Shown piece by piece: positions 1 through 6,828 of a DNA stretch of 20,461 bases (position 1 is its first letter; each line of letters begins with the position of its first letter). The notes under the pieces are model-generated. The model was not told the origin of the DNA and made no database searches. It saw only the letters and a list, made by a program, of their open reading frames with translations. The stretch is taken from contig JAIVFU010000111.1 in assembly GCA_020829485.1 (NCBI GenBank), forward strand, positions 1 through 20,461. Direction: 5' to 3'. Source of the stretch: Nostoc sp. CHAB 5834. GTDB taxonomy: Bacteria; Cyanobacteriota; Cyanobacteriia; Cyanobacteriales; Nostocaceae. The position numbers and the translations under genes were made by a program.

Positions 1-104
1 AATGAAAAGTCAACCTTGAAAATTATCGCAAAGTGCCAAATTCCAGATGACAATTTTACCAGCCAAATAGACTTTGCGATCGCAGCTTAATTTCCGCACC
101 TTTT

Positions 105-1481
105 TTATGGTGACGTGTACTTAGCAGCCATCGAACTAGGAGCAAAGCCTTTGATGGTGTAGCCAGATGCGGCAGCGATCGCTTTTAATTCCTTGAGTGC
201 AAAAGTCTTACCAGCACCAGCTACCCCCTGCCATGCCATAAATTGGTCTGTTGTGGTTGCTGCTGTCAGTACCGCTCGACGTTGATCCGGGTTTAAAGCT
301 GTTTTCTCCAGGTGGTTTTCAACTACTTCTGGGTGAACAAGTGGGCTAACTTTACCCATCCCAGACTGCATCAATTTAATGGTTGCCAGTTCTCGGTTAA
401 CTGCTGCCAGAGTGGTAAAGTCGCGGTTTTCTTGAGACAGGCTGAGTAATTCCGGGTTAGCTTTAACTAGCGGTTCAATCTGATTAACTTCCGTGGCTAG
501 CCCTTGGTTTAGGATGAATTTTTCTAAATCTTCTTGGGTGAAAGCGACATTTCTTTCCGAGCAGTGAGCGATCGCATCTTCCAGATTTTCATAGCTCACT
601 AACCGGGGGTTTAGTTCCGGCTGTGCCTCTCCTGGCTGTACAAACTTGATCCCCAGTGCTACCGCTTCCTCTCTCCATTTGGCTTTTAACTCTACAGGAT
701 TAATTTTCTGCTTCAAGTTACGGGTGGCAGTCCAAGCTGCTTCGCGTTCTGCCCAAGTCGCATTTTTACCTGCTGCACTTAATATTTGCTGTCGTCGTTT
801 AGAAAACTCCTTTAAGTCCTCTTCCTGAAAACCTTTAATCTCAAACTGCCCATGATTCCTAGCTTCCACCTCATACCCTAATTTTTGTACCTCAAGAGCT
901 AGGTAGTTCTGGTACACCATGCCCAGAAATTTCTTATTTTTGAAAATCTCATCGTTCAGGAGACTGTACCATTCCTCATTGTCTAGCTGCGTCATGTTCA
1001 TGACCAGGGCATGAGTATGCAGATGCGGGTCTAGTTCCCTAGTTTCAATGTGGTCAAACTCCGCGACTACTAAATTTCCTGTTCTGGTAGTTTCCCGTCT
1101 TGTGTCTGTTGTTACCCTGGTGTAGCTATACCGTTCTTCTATCAGTTCTAAAGTTTTTTGCACCGCTAACTGATGAGCAGTCATCAGCCTTTGATCCCCG
1201 CCCACTAACGCTTGCAAACTGACACTTTTCGGTGCAGAGAAAGTAAAGTCAGTAGCCGCCCGTCGTTGTGATGAGTCTAACTTTCTAGCACAGAGGTTTT
1301 GACTTCCATCAGGCGATCGCCCATTGACGATGTTAGAAAAAGTTTCTTGGTGATCAACTGCTCCAGATAGTCCTAATTTTTTCGCACCCTTCCCAGACCA
1401 GCGTGAAGTACCCTCCTGGTAATACCCTTCCATGAAGTAGTGTACTGCTTGCTGTGGTTCTGAGTTCTTGCCTGTTAACAC
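105..1481 (-). CDS. Truncated MobF (TrwC/TraI-type) conjugative relaxase-helicase
   Basis: The N-terminal half of a MobF relaxase, which nicks plasmid DNA at oriT and covalently pilots the strand during conjugation. Seen: candidate catalytic tyrosines Y15 and Y20-Y21, the family motif TFSAPKSVSL near residue 79, and a metal-binding H-x-H-x-H cluster (HLHTH) near residue 152. A helicase Walker A motif, GVAGAGKT, lies at residues 419-426. The start is GTG, with AGGAG six bases upstream. It overlaps the preceding gene by 7 bp, which suggests translational coupling. The protein stops 32 residues after Walker A, whereas the family normally runs to 900 residues or more, so nearly all of the helicase is missing. 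The 104 bp beyond the stop show no continuation in another frame that I recognise. Nicking residues are intact, but processive conjugal helicase activity is unlikely. Confidence 0.9.
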   Translation of the reverse strand: MLTGKNSEPQQAVHYFMEGYYQEGTSRWSGKGAKKLGLSGAVDHQETFSNIVNGRSPDGSQNLCARKLDSSQRRAATDFTFSAPKSVSLQALVGGDQRLMTAHQLAVQKTLELIEERYSYTRVTTDTRRETTRTGNLVVAEFDHIETRELDPHLHTHALVMNMTQLDNEEWYSLLNDEIFKNKKFLGMVYQNYLALEVQKLGYEVEARNHGQFEIKGFQEEDLKEFSKRRQQILSAAGKNATWAEREAAWTATRNLKQKINPVELKAKWREEAVALGIKFVQPGEAQPELNPRLVSYENLEDAIAHCSERNVAFTQEDLEKFILNQGLATEVNQIEPLVKANPELLSLSQENRDFTTLAAVNRELATIKLMQSGMGKVSPLVHPEVVENHLEKTALNPDQRRAVLTAATTTDQFMAWQGVAGAGKTFALKELKAIAAASGYTIKGFAPSSMAAKYTSP

Positions 1482-1924
1482 TGAACACTCCTTTCATAGA
1501 ATGTCAGGTTTAGTGGTTGAAACAGTTCGGGTACTTGATCGGGACTGCTAATTATAAATTCAAGTCCTATATCCACATAATTGTTGAGTTCGCTTATTAC
1601 CTTCTCAAAGTGCTTACTATCAACGCACCACACTTTGAAAGAGATATAACAATTAGGTTTTAGCTCATAAAATAATTTTTCACTCTTTGGCAGTTCTTGA
1701 AATATTCCCACTGCCTCTGCATGGTATTTACAAAAATTAAAACCTACCCAATTGACTTTTTTGAAATAAGCTACCCGAATCACTACACCAGAAGACAATA
1801 TTCTTCTGGGTGATGGTTGACTACTCCAGTAATGGCTATTCTCCCAAAAACACATCGACATCATTTGATGCGCTTGGGTCTTTAACAGCGCTGAACTTAC
1901 TTTCTGTAGTATTTGGTAATTCAA
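1475..1924 (-). CDS. Hypothetical protein upstream of and overlapping the relaxase
   Basis: A 149-codon leftward frame whose stop overlaps the relaxase start by 7 bp, the layout of a translationally coupled pair. The relaxase Shine-Dalgarno lies inside its last codons. I do not recognise a family. The protein is mixed alpha/beta in character and Cys/Trp-rich in the first half, with no clear membrane segment or signal peptide. The start is uncertain: the longest frame begins with TTG at 1924, and an ATG at codon 21 (about 1864) is an alternative. Neither has a convincing ribosome binding site. A role as a relaxase accessory protein is inferred from position only. Confidence 0.45.
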   Translation of the reverse strand: MNYQILQKVSSALLKTQAHQMMSMCFWENSHYWSSQPSPRRILSSGVVIRVAYFKKVNWVGFNFCKYHAEAVGIFQELPKSEKLFYELKPNCYISFKVWCVDSKHFEKVISELNNYVDIGLEFIISSPDQVPELFQPLNLTFYERSVQC

Positions 1925-2033
1925 AACTTAATATTTGTTAATACAGTTTTTCTGCCCAATCAAATTTTAAATCCAACTCGATTTTTCTGCACAAACTTTT
2001 TGGCGTACTGTGCGAAAATTTTTCGGAGGGAGT

Positions 2034-2055
2034 CCAGAGGGAGAAATCCCTTTGG
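2034..2055. other. Small hairpin with GAAA loop
   Basis: CCAGAGGGA and TCCCTTTGG can pair over nine positions, one of them G-T, around a GAAA loop. No T-tract follows on the plus strand, so it is not a convincing terminator. It sits at the left edge of the iteron region upstream of parM and could belong to the partition site. Confidence 0.3.
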
Positions 2056-2077
2056 TAAACTGGGTTTTCAAAGCCAA

Positions 2078-2288
2078 AATCCTTATATTTACCTTCTCTC
2101 TACCTTGCAAATACCTTGGTAATGCCATTGATTTACCTTATTTTTTCCTGAATAGCGAAATTTTACCGAAATTCCTATTTTTTCCGAAAATTTGATGGAA
2201 TAATTCCTTGTATTTGCCATTGAAATGCCATTGATTTACCATTGAAATTCCTTATATTTACCTTTTTGTAAAATTCCTTAATTTTGCC
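2078..2288 (+). repeat. Iteron array, candidate parC-type centromere
   Basis: The 420-bp gene-free spacer before parM holds at least seven copies of a degenerate 16-bp motif of the form ATTCCTTATATTTACC or ATGCCATTGATTTACC. Copies start at 2078, 2100, 2122, 2203, 2225, 2247 and 2273. Spacing is 22 bp within the two blocks 2078/2100/2122 and 2203/2225/2247, about two helical turns. The 16-mer ATGCCATTGATTTACC at 2122 and 2225 is identical. In actin-type plasmid partition loci the ParR-binding centromere commonly lies directly upstream of parM and also serves as operator. The arrangement here fits that, but binding is inferred. Confidence 0.65.
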
Positions 2289-2344
2289 TTTTTTTTGGCA
2301 GTTTGTTGTTTAATAATTAAAGGGTTTCAGCCAAGCAAATAGCG

Positions 2345-3451
2345 ATGGCAGATTTAACAATTGCATTTGATCCAGGTTCATCCCTGAGCAAGATTTTCTA
2401 TACTCTCAAATCCTTCCACCCGGAACTACTACTGATGGAACCGGAAGTTGCCCAAGTTCCTAAAGCCAGTCTTGTAGCTTACGAGTCAAGCTGTGTTGGT
2501 AGTCCGGCTGCTGAAAATTCTGCTTGGGTTGAGTACAAAGGACAATATCGGGCTGTTGGTTTCCTCGCCCAAGACCGATTCTATGCAGATTTAAAACTTT
2601 CTGAACCAAAGTTTGAACTCGCTCTTTACAAGACTTTGGCTCTTGTAGGCGCTCTTGCACAAAAAAACTCTCTCTCTAACGGCGCAAGTATTCGTTTAGG
2701 GGTGCTGTTGCCTTACGGTGAGTACGAAGACCGCAAATTATTTGAACAATTAGTAACTGAAGCTCTGGCTGGTTTTCGGTTTCGCGGTGTGGAACGCTCG
2801 TTTGAGTTGGAAAGTTTCCTCTGTCGTCCAGAAGGTTTTGGTTTGATTTCACGGGGACGCGCTCCCGGTTCCAGTCTCAAAGAACGCAAAATCGCCGTGG
2901 TGATGATTGGTTATCGCAATATCTCTTTGCTGATTATGGACAGAGGTATGATTTCTCAAGGCGTTACCGAAGATTTAGGATTCAACAAGTTAGTTGGCTG
3001 TGTGCAACGGTTGGTATCTGGACAGAAGCCTTTGAAGTTGGCTCAGGCTATTTCTAAGGCTGGTTCCAAAATCAGCACTAAGGCTTTAGCTCACTTAGTC
3101 CGGGTTCAAGACCCTGGTTTACGAGATACAGAACTTTCTCAAATTAGGTCAGCAGTAGCAACTGCACGAGAGGAGTACTGGATTAGTCTTTTTAGTTGGT
3201 TGCGTAGTCGCATCCCCTCTGATGTGGACGAGATGATATTTGCTGGTGGTACAGCCCACTATTTATCTCGTGAGTTAAATAGTCTGTTGCCGCACACTGA
3301 GAAAATTTGGTGTAACGAACTGGAAGCACAAATCAACCGTAACTTTTTAGCTGATGTGTCCCGTAATGGATTGGAATTTCGGCTGACAGATAATTACGGA
3401 CTCTTCTATTACCTGTGTGGAACTTCTGAAAGGATGACGACTCATGCCTGA
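2345..3451 (+). CDS. parM: ParM/StbA-like actin-type plasmid segregation ATPase
   Basis: An actin-superfamily ATPase expected to polymerise and push plasmid copies apart. Seen: an N-terminal phosphate-1 motif, IAFDPGSS (D9, G11), a second glycine-containing nucleotide loop around residues 184-191 (VVMIGYRN), and an adenosine-type motif, IFAGGTAHYL, at residues 298-307. The length of 368 residues is normal for plasmid actins. The second phosphate loop lacks the Asp usually present in the D-x-G signature, so the protein is divergent. It is the first gene of a rightward operon and lies just downstream of 22-bp-spaced iterons, the usual place for parM beside parC. The ATG at 2345 has only a weak ribosome binding site. 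Its last 8 bp overlap the next start (ATGCCTGA), indicating coupling. Confidence 0.8.
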   Translation: MADLTIAFDPGSSLSKIFYTLKSFHPELLLMEPEVAQVPKASLVAYESSCVGSPAAENSAWVEYKGQYRAVGFLAQDRFYADLKLSEPKFELALYKTLALVGALAQKNSLSNGASIRLGVLLPYGEYEDRKLFEQLVTEALAGFRFRGVERSFELESFLCRPEGFGLISRGRAPGSSLKERKIAVVMIGYRNISLLIMDRGMISQGVTEDLGFNKLVGCVQRLVSGQKPLKLAQAISKAGSKISTKALAHLVRVQDPGLRDTELSQIRSAVATAREEYWISLFSWLRSRIPSDVDEMIFAGGTAHYLSRELNSLLPHTEKIWCNELEAQINRNFLADVSRNGLEFRLTDNYGLFYYLCGTSERMTTHA

Positions 3452-3890
3452 ACAAGTCGATTTTCGCTTTCAAATTAGTGTCAATTCTCCTTATATCACG
3501 CTGATTAAATATCTCAGTCCCAAGAATAAGTTTCTTGAGTTCCCGCGCCAAAATATGATTACTTGGGCGCTGGCGGCTTTTTGGTATCCTTTAGCTTGCA
3601 AGTGGTCTGGGGGATTCAGTGATGCTGACTTGAAGCTGAAAGCCAGAACTGCAATCTATCAATTGCAACAACAAATTATTTATTTAGCCCAAGCTTTTGG
3701 TTTGGAAAATGAGTTAGGGAATCAGGGGATGCTGGGCAATTCAACTCAATCAGATGCTGACCTTGATCCAAATTTTGATGTTTCTACACCAAAACCTGTA
3801 CCTACTCACCTTAAAAGTGATGGTGAGCAAAATTTGACATCAGTAATGAGCCTTGAAAATGACGAGCTACTAGAAGAAGCATTCAAGTAG
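3444..3890 (+). CDS. Small protein overlapping parM, candidate ParR-like centromere adaptor
   Basis: A 148-aa protein whose ATG lies inside the last codons of parM, sharing ATGCCTGA. The N-terminal third (FRFQISVNSPYITLI) looks like a beta-strand pair followed by helices. The middle is helical (AIYQLQQQIIYLAQAF), and the C-terminal 50 residues are polar, acidic and probably disordered. In ParMRC loci the gene directly after parM encodes ParR, which has an N-terminal DNA-binding part and a C-terminal tail that contacts ParM. Size, position and layout fit that role, but I see no diagnostic RHH motif. The assignment is therefore positional. Confidence 0.55.
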   Translation: MPEQVDFRFQISVNSPYITLIKYLSPKNKFLEFPRQNMITWALAAFWYPLACKWSGGFSDADLKLKARTAIYQLQQQIIYLAQAFGLENELGNQGMLGNSTQSDADLDPNFDVSTPKPVPTHLKSDGEQNLTSVMSLENDELLEEAFK

Positions 3891-3902
3891 GAATTAACAA
3901 TC

Positions 3903-4730
3903 ATGCCATACACTAAAGAAGCTCTGCAAAATCTTTATTCGCTCTCTGTGGAAGATGTGAATGCGACTCTCAGCGTCTGTGGGTTGTCTACCGATTGTAA
4001 TGAATATGCAGATGAAGAGATCCAATCTGGTTTTGATACTGTCCGTCAATACTTTACTTCTGAGCGTGTCTCTGACTACCAACAAGCTACGGATTTATTT
4101 CAACAAGAATTAAAAGTCAAGGAGCAACCAGAAACTAGCCCAAAACCTAAAGGAAAAAAATCTAAACATGAGAAGAATGAACCTGCTGCTGAACCTCTAG
4201 ATATTTCTGCATTGTTATCTCGGGCTAAAGAACGAGTAGGCGCTAAAATTTCGCTGGGTGAATCTCTCTCAATTTTGCAAGCTTGTGGACTTCAAGACCA
4301 GGATGAATATAACCAAGCTGAGTGCGATCGCTTCTTTGAGGCTTGTGATTTAATCAAAAATCAACGCAAATCCTTTGAAGAGGTTGCACAATATTTTGGG
4401 CTGAATAACTCGACACCAGATGTAGATACAGATGAGCTTCTGCAACAGCTTGGAGATACTACGGCTTTATTGGGTGAGGAAGAGCGAGAGTTAATTAGAG
4501 AAATGGTGCGACAGAAGGCCAAGGGTGATATGGCTGGGTTGCCCAAGTTGTATTTGCAGTCTTTATTAGAGGAGATGAAATCACCTGCTTTTCAACAGGA
4601 ATGGCAGCAACTACGAGAAGCGTTTAGAGCTAAGGTCATGGGAAAAAAGCCGATTTCCCCAGTATTCCAGCCGCAGCCGCCTTTAATGAGCTTGCCGCCG
4701 ACATTGGAGAATGGGTCAAGATCAGAATAG
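3903..4730 (+). CDS. Hypothetical partition-operon protein with internal repeat and frameshift site
   Basis: A 275-aa protein starting 12 bp after the ParR-like gene, so part of the same operon; family not recognised. It contains two related helical modules. Residues about 13-50 (VNATLSVCGL...) and 116-168 (LSILQACGL...) share the pattern L-S-[I/V]-x-x-CGL, an acidic stretch, then a Tyr/Phe-rich helix ending in QYF. A lysine-rich linker (about residues 80-95) separates them. A long charged helix (about 190-249) follows, then a proline-rich 26-residue tail. Codons 248-249 are AAA AAG preceded by A, a canonical -1 slippery heptamer. The tail after it looks like out-of-frame reading of the next frame, where coding potential continues. 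It may act with ParM, but that is inferred from the operon. Confidence 0.75.
   Translation: MPYTKEALQNLYSLSVEDVNATLSVCGLSTDCNEYADEEIQSGFDTVRQYFTSERVSDYQQATDLFQQELKVKEQPETSPKPKGKKSKHEKNEPAAEPLDISALLSRAKERVGAKISLGESLSILQACGLQDQDEYNQAECDRFFEACDLIKNQRKSFEEVAQYFGLNNSTPDVDTDELLQQLGDTTALLGEEERELIREMVRQKAKGDMAGLPKLYLQSLLEEMKSPAFQQEWQQLREAFRAKVMGKKPISPVFQPQPPLMSLPPTLENGSRSE
4643..4649 (+). promoter_or_regulatory. Candidate programmed -1 ribosomal frameshift site A AAA AAG
   Basis: In the frame of the upstream gene the bases read GGA AAA AAG CCG, giving the heptamer A AAA AAG in the register used by E. coli dnaX. A -1 slip resumes at GCC (4649) in the frame of the downstream membrane segment. That frame is open from 4634 to 5125 but has no ATG, GTG or TTG before a TTG at 4811. 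TAAGG at 4631-4635, 7 bp upstream, could act as a stimulatory Shine-Dalgarno-like site. A weak downstream pairing between the CCCC region near 4657 and GGAGAATGGG near 4706 is possible. A real lost base in the A run (mutation or assembly error) is the alternative. Confidence 0.6.
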
Positions 4731-5125
4731 ATGAGGAAAAGCATACTATTGAGGTCAAAGCGCACAAAATTATTGAGGAAAAAGCCAAGCTTCGGGCAAC
4801 CCAAATAGCTTTGAACAAACTCAATGAATCTCAGCAATGGATTGAGGCCCAGCAGAAGCAAGCGAAACTACGTAGTCAGCGATCGCAGCAATTCAAAGTC
4901 AATTTGATTTACTTTGCACGCTGGATTACTTCAGGGTGGTCAGGTTGGCTATTCTATCTGACTTCGTTTAGCATCTTCGTTTTCTTGGGTTTTGGCTTTG
5001 GGGTAAATTATCCGTCTGTGATTGCTTGCTCAAGTATCAAAAGTTACTGCTATCTTCTGAGATTGGATAAAACAACATTGGTTATTCCTCCTAAACCTCA
5101 ACAACAAACACGCCAAAAAAACTGA
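4649..5125 (+). CDS. Trans-frame extension: coiled coil plus membrane segment
   Basis: The -1 frame part reached by slippage at 4643-4649. Fused to the first 249 residues of the upstream gene it gives a 407-aa protein. The 158 added residues hold an Ala-rich start, a long Glu/Lys/Gln-rich helix typical of a coiled coil (DEEKHTIEVKAHKIIEEKAK and on), a basic stretch (KLRSQRSQQFK), and a hydrophobic membrane segment (WLFYLTSFSIFVFLGFGFGV). A short polar tail ending in a Gln/Lys-rich stretch follows. Read alone, it could start only at TTG 4811, which has no ribosome binding site. That start would delete the coiled coil, and no in-frame ATG exists anywhere. The protein is thus best explained as the end of a frameshifted product that tethers the operon's protein to the membrane. 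Function unknown. Confidence 0.65.
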   Translation, partial: ADFPSIPAAAAFNELAADIGEWVKIRIDEEKHTIEVKAHKIIEEKAKLRATQIALNKLNESQQWIEAQQKQAKLRSQRSQQFKVNLIYFARWITSGWSGWLFYLTSFSIFVFLGFGFGVNYPSVIACSSIKSYCYLLRLDKTTLVIPPKPQQQTRQKN

Positions 5126-5158
5126 ACAATACACCTTAAGAATTGGTCATGTAGCCAC

Positions 5159-5497
5159 ATGGTTAATCAACTGACAAACCAGACAGATAAAGTTATTAAC
5201 TGGTTTGAAAATATCATCAATAAAAATAAGTGGTCTCCGCCAGTTTTGGCAGAAATTAAAGAAAGAGTTCAACTTGATATTGATACTCGCTTCATCACGA
5301 ATGAAGAACTTGACTACTTAGCTGAAGGTACTTGGGATGATTGGACTAGCTTTGGCAACATCATGAAAAATTATCCGCTTCCAGAAAATGAGCTAAATGA
5401 GATTGATTGGGTCAAAGTTGGTCAGTTTCTAGTTGAAGTTTTGCAACTGCGACTCTGGCCAGATGAAGAGGATGAGGAGATTGATATTTTGGATTAG
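5159..5497 (+). CDS. Small acidic hypothetical protein at the end of the partition operon
   Basis: A 112-aa protein, 33 bp after the preceding stop and directly before a strong terminator, so probably the last operon gene. It is Trp-rich (WSPP, WDDWTSF, DWVKVGQF, LWPDE) and strongly acidic at the C-terminus (DEEDEEIDILD). I see no membrane segment or known motif. The start is ATG 5159 with a poor ribosome binding site. The family is not recognised. A regulatory or accessory role in plasmid maintenance is a guess from position. Confidence 0.6.
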   Translation: MVNQLTNQTDKVINWFENIINKNKWSPPVLAEIKERVQLDIDTRFITNEELDYLAEGTWDDWTSFGNIMKNYPLPENELNEIDWVKVGQFLVEVLQLRLWPDEEDEEIDILD

Positions 5498-5529
5498 TTT
5501 CTTTCTGATTTATCAATAAATATATGAAA

Positions 5530-5564
5530 ACCAGAGGGAGTTTTTACCCCTCTGGTCAATTTTT
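5530..5564 (+). terminator. Rho-independent terminator of the partition operon, probably bidirectional
   Basis: A nine-base-pair perfect stem (ACCAGAGGG with CCCTCTGGT), a 9-base loop, then CAATTTTT. On the minus strand the stem is followed by TTTTCATATA, so it may also serve the converging ardA gene, which ends 24 bp further right. Confidence 0.8.
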
Positions 5565-5587
5565 ATGTATTAGAAACGACTGAAGAT

Positions 5588-6322
5588 TTAGACTTTTTTA
5601 TAGCCTTCTTCTACTGAATAATAAGAGTCAATGAACCAATCACTGGCTATGGCTTCCCAGTTTATATATGAGCTAGGAATGCCCATTTCTTCTAACTTTT
5701 TAATCAATCCTTGTTCTTCGAGTTGGTCATAAACAAAATCCTCTTCACTTTCGTACTCACCCCAGTAATGTTCTTGAAAACCTTCTACACTAGCCTCACT
5801 ACTGTCATATTCATAATAAGCGGCGTAAGCTGCACCATGCTCTGATAATATTTGAGCAAGTTCGGCTAATTTTTCTATGCTTTCGTATTCATCAATGTGA
5901 ATACCATCCCAGTTTTGAAAATCATGTATTGCCCACTCTTCACAGGCTTCATAATTACAGCAAGGCGACCAAGATAACATCCATTCAATATCTTCTTGAA
6001 TTTCATCTGCATCTTGTGTGCAGTCAATCCACATTCCGTGTAATTTGCCATTGTTATATGCAGATAAACAAGCTACATAAATCTGTGGTGCATCATCATC
6101 TTGACATTCGCGCTCATGTTTAGGGAAGGGTAGCAAACAGCTTGCACCTTCAACTATTGGTAAGGTAACACCAGTTAGACTAATTGCTAAATCTACTGCC
6201 TGTTGTTCCTTAATAGGACAGCTTAAAATATTACCTTCAAGGCGGCAATTGTAAACTTGTTCGGCAACTAATTGCGCTTCTACTTCTGAGTGAAATATTA
6301 GAGTGTTAGAAAACAAATTCAT
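5588..6322 (-). CDS. ardA: ArdA family antirestriction protein with N-terminal extension
   Basis: A DNA-mimic protein that blocks type I restriction enzymes and protects a plasmid entering a new host. Residues about 80-244 match ArdA: the opening QIYVACLSAYNNGKLHG(M)WID, the acidic middle (EDIEWMLSW, CEEWAIHDFQNW), the AAYYEYDSSEASVEGFQEHY region, and the C-terminal block of the YINWEAIASDWF type. ArdA is normally about 165-185 aa. This protein carries about 80 extra N-terminal residues with no recognised domain, ending in an acidic ECQDDD linker. The overall excess of Asp/Glu agrees with DNA mimicry. The ATG at 6322 has AGAAGGA nine bases upstream. It converges on the partition operon, and its leader holds a strong hairpin. 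The identification is firm; the role of the extension is unknown. Confidence 0.9.
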   Translation of the reverse strand: MNLFSNTLIFHSEVEAQLVAEQVYNCRLEGNILSCPIKEQQAVDLAISLTGVTLPIVEGASCLLPFPKHERECQDDDAPQIYVACLSAYNNGKLHGMWIDCTQDADEIQEDIEWMLSWSPCCNYEACEEWAIHDFQNWDGIHIDEYESIEKLAELAQILSEHGAAYAAYYEYDSSEASVEGFQEHYWGEYESEEDFVYDQLEEQGLIKKLEEMGIPSSYINWEAIASDWFIDSYYSVEEGYKKV

Positions 6323-6350
6323 GTGTTAGAATCCTTCTAGTATTAGAACT

Positions 6351-6394
6351 CAGAAAAAGCACCTTTAGATTGGTCGTCGGGGGTGCTTTTTCTG
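6351..6394 (-). terminator. 13-bp hairpin in the ardA leader, attenuator or bidirectional terminator
   Basis: CAGAAAAAGCACC (6351-6363) pairs perfectly with GGTGCTTTTTCTG (6382-6394) around an 18-base loop. The stem contains A5/T5 runs next to GC pairs, as in intrinsic terminators. It lies 28 bp upstream of the ardA start on the ardA strand, and no gene ends here on either strand. Premature termination or attenuation of ardA transcription is therefore a possible role. Confidence 0.5.
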
Positions 6395-6506
6395 TTGTTG
6401 ATGTAAGAGTTTTGGACTTGGCGCTACATCTGAAATTTCACGCTTCGGTTCGGTTCCGTTACCGGGAGTCTTTTTGGCGCTCCGTTCCTATTTCTTACTC
6501 TTTTAT

Positions 6507-6528
6507 TATCCCACATATATGTGGGATA
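6507..6528. promoter_or_regulatory. Palindromic operator, copy 1
   Basis: A perfect 22-bp palindrome with core TCCCACATATATGTGGGA, centred 112 bp before the RHH gene. Its 14-bp core CCACATATATGTGG recurs at 6576. Paired palindromes ahead of an RHH gene are typical autoregulatory operators; binding is inferred. Confidence 0.6.
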
Positions 6529-6575
6529 TATAAGGGTTGTAGCCTTTTTTAATGATAAAAATATCTAATATAGCG

Positions 6576-6589
6576 CCACATATATGTGG
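6576..6589. promoter_or_regulatory. Palindromic operator, copy 2
   Basis: A second copy of CCACATATATGTGG, 65 bp from the first and 40 bp before the RHH start. A possible -10 (TATTAT or TATAGT) follows at about 6597-6605, so a protein bound here would cover the -35/spacer of the gene's promoter. Confidence 0.6.
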
Positions 6590-6628
6590 GCTTTGCTATT
6601 ATAGTTGTAGAGAGAAAGGATAATCACT

Positions 6629-6826
6629 ATGGCAAGAAACGATATTGCTACTCGCTTTAAATCAAAAGGAGTAGGTGTTAAATGTGATACAAAACCTATA
6701 TCTGTGATGCTTCCAGAAGATTTAAATGCTTACGTGCGTAGCAAGTCTAACCGTTCCGAGTGGTTGCGACGGGTTATTGCTGAGGCTGTGGCTAAGGAAC
6801 AAGCTTCAACTTCCCAGGAAGATTGA
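6629..6826 (+). CDS. Small ribbon-helix-helix (CopG/Arc-type) DNA-binding protein
   Basis: A 65-aa protein. KPISVMLPEDLNAYVRSK followed by NRSEWLRRVIAEAVAKE has the RHH layout: a short beta strand (ISVML), helix A, a turn with the N-x-S signature, and helix B. The N-terminus is basic, as expected for DNA contacts. The ATG has AAAGGA eight bases upstream. Two copies of a perfect palindrome lie in its promoter region, pointing to negative autoregulation. Such proteins act as plasmid copy-number or transfer repressors or as antitoxins. No recognisable toxin such as RelE/ParE follows, only a 41-codon frame. It may regulate the divergent ardA as well, since the operators lie between the two genes. 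Confidence 0.75.
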   Translation: MARNDIATRFKSKGVGVKCDTKPISVMLPEDLNAYVRSKSNRSEWLRRVIAEAVAKEQASTSQED

Positions 6827-6828
6827 TT

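Noticed and set aside
1..104. Continuation of the relaxase helicase in another frame left of the stop
   Set aside because: Translations of the alternative frames show no helicase motif that I recognise before stops occur.
4811..5125. Independent 104-aa gene starting at TTG 4811
   Set aside because: There is no ribosome binding site, and the coding-like coiled coil extends 54 codons upstream in the same frame. Frameshift fusion explains it better.
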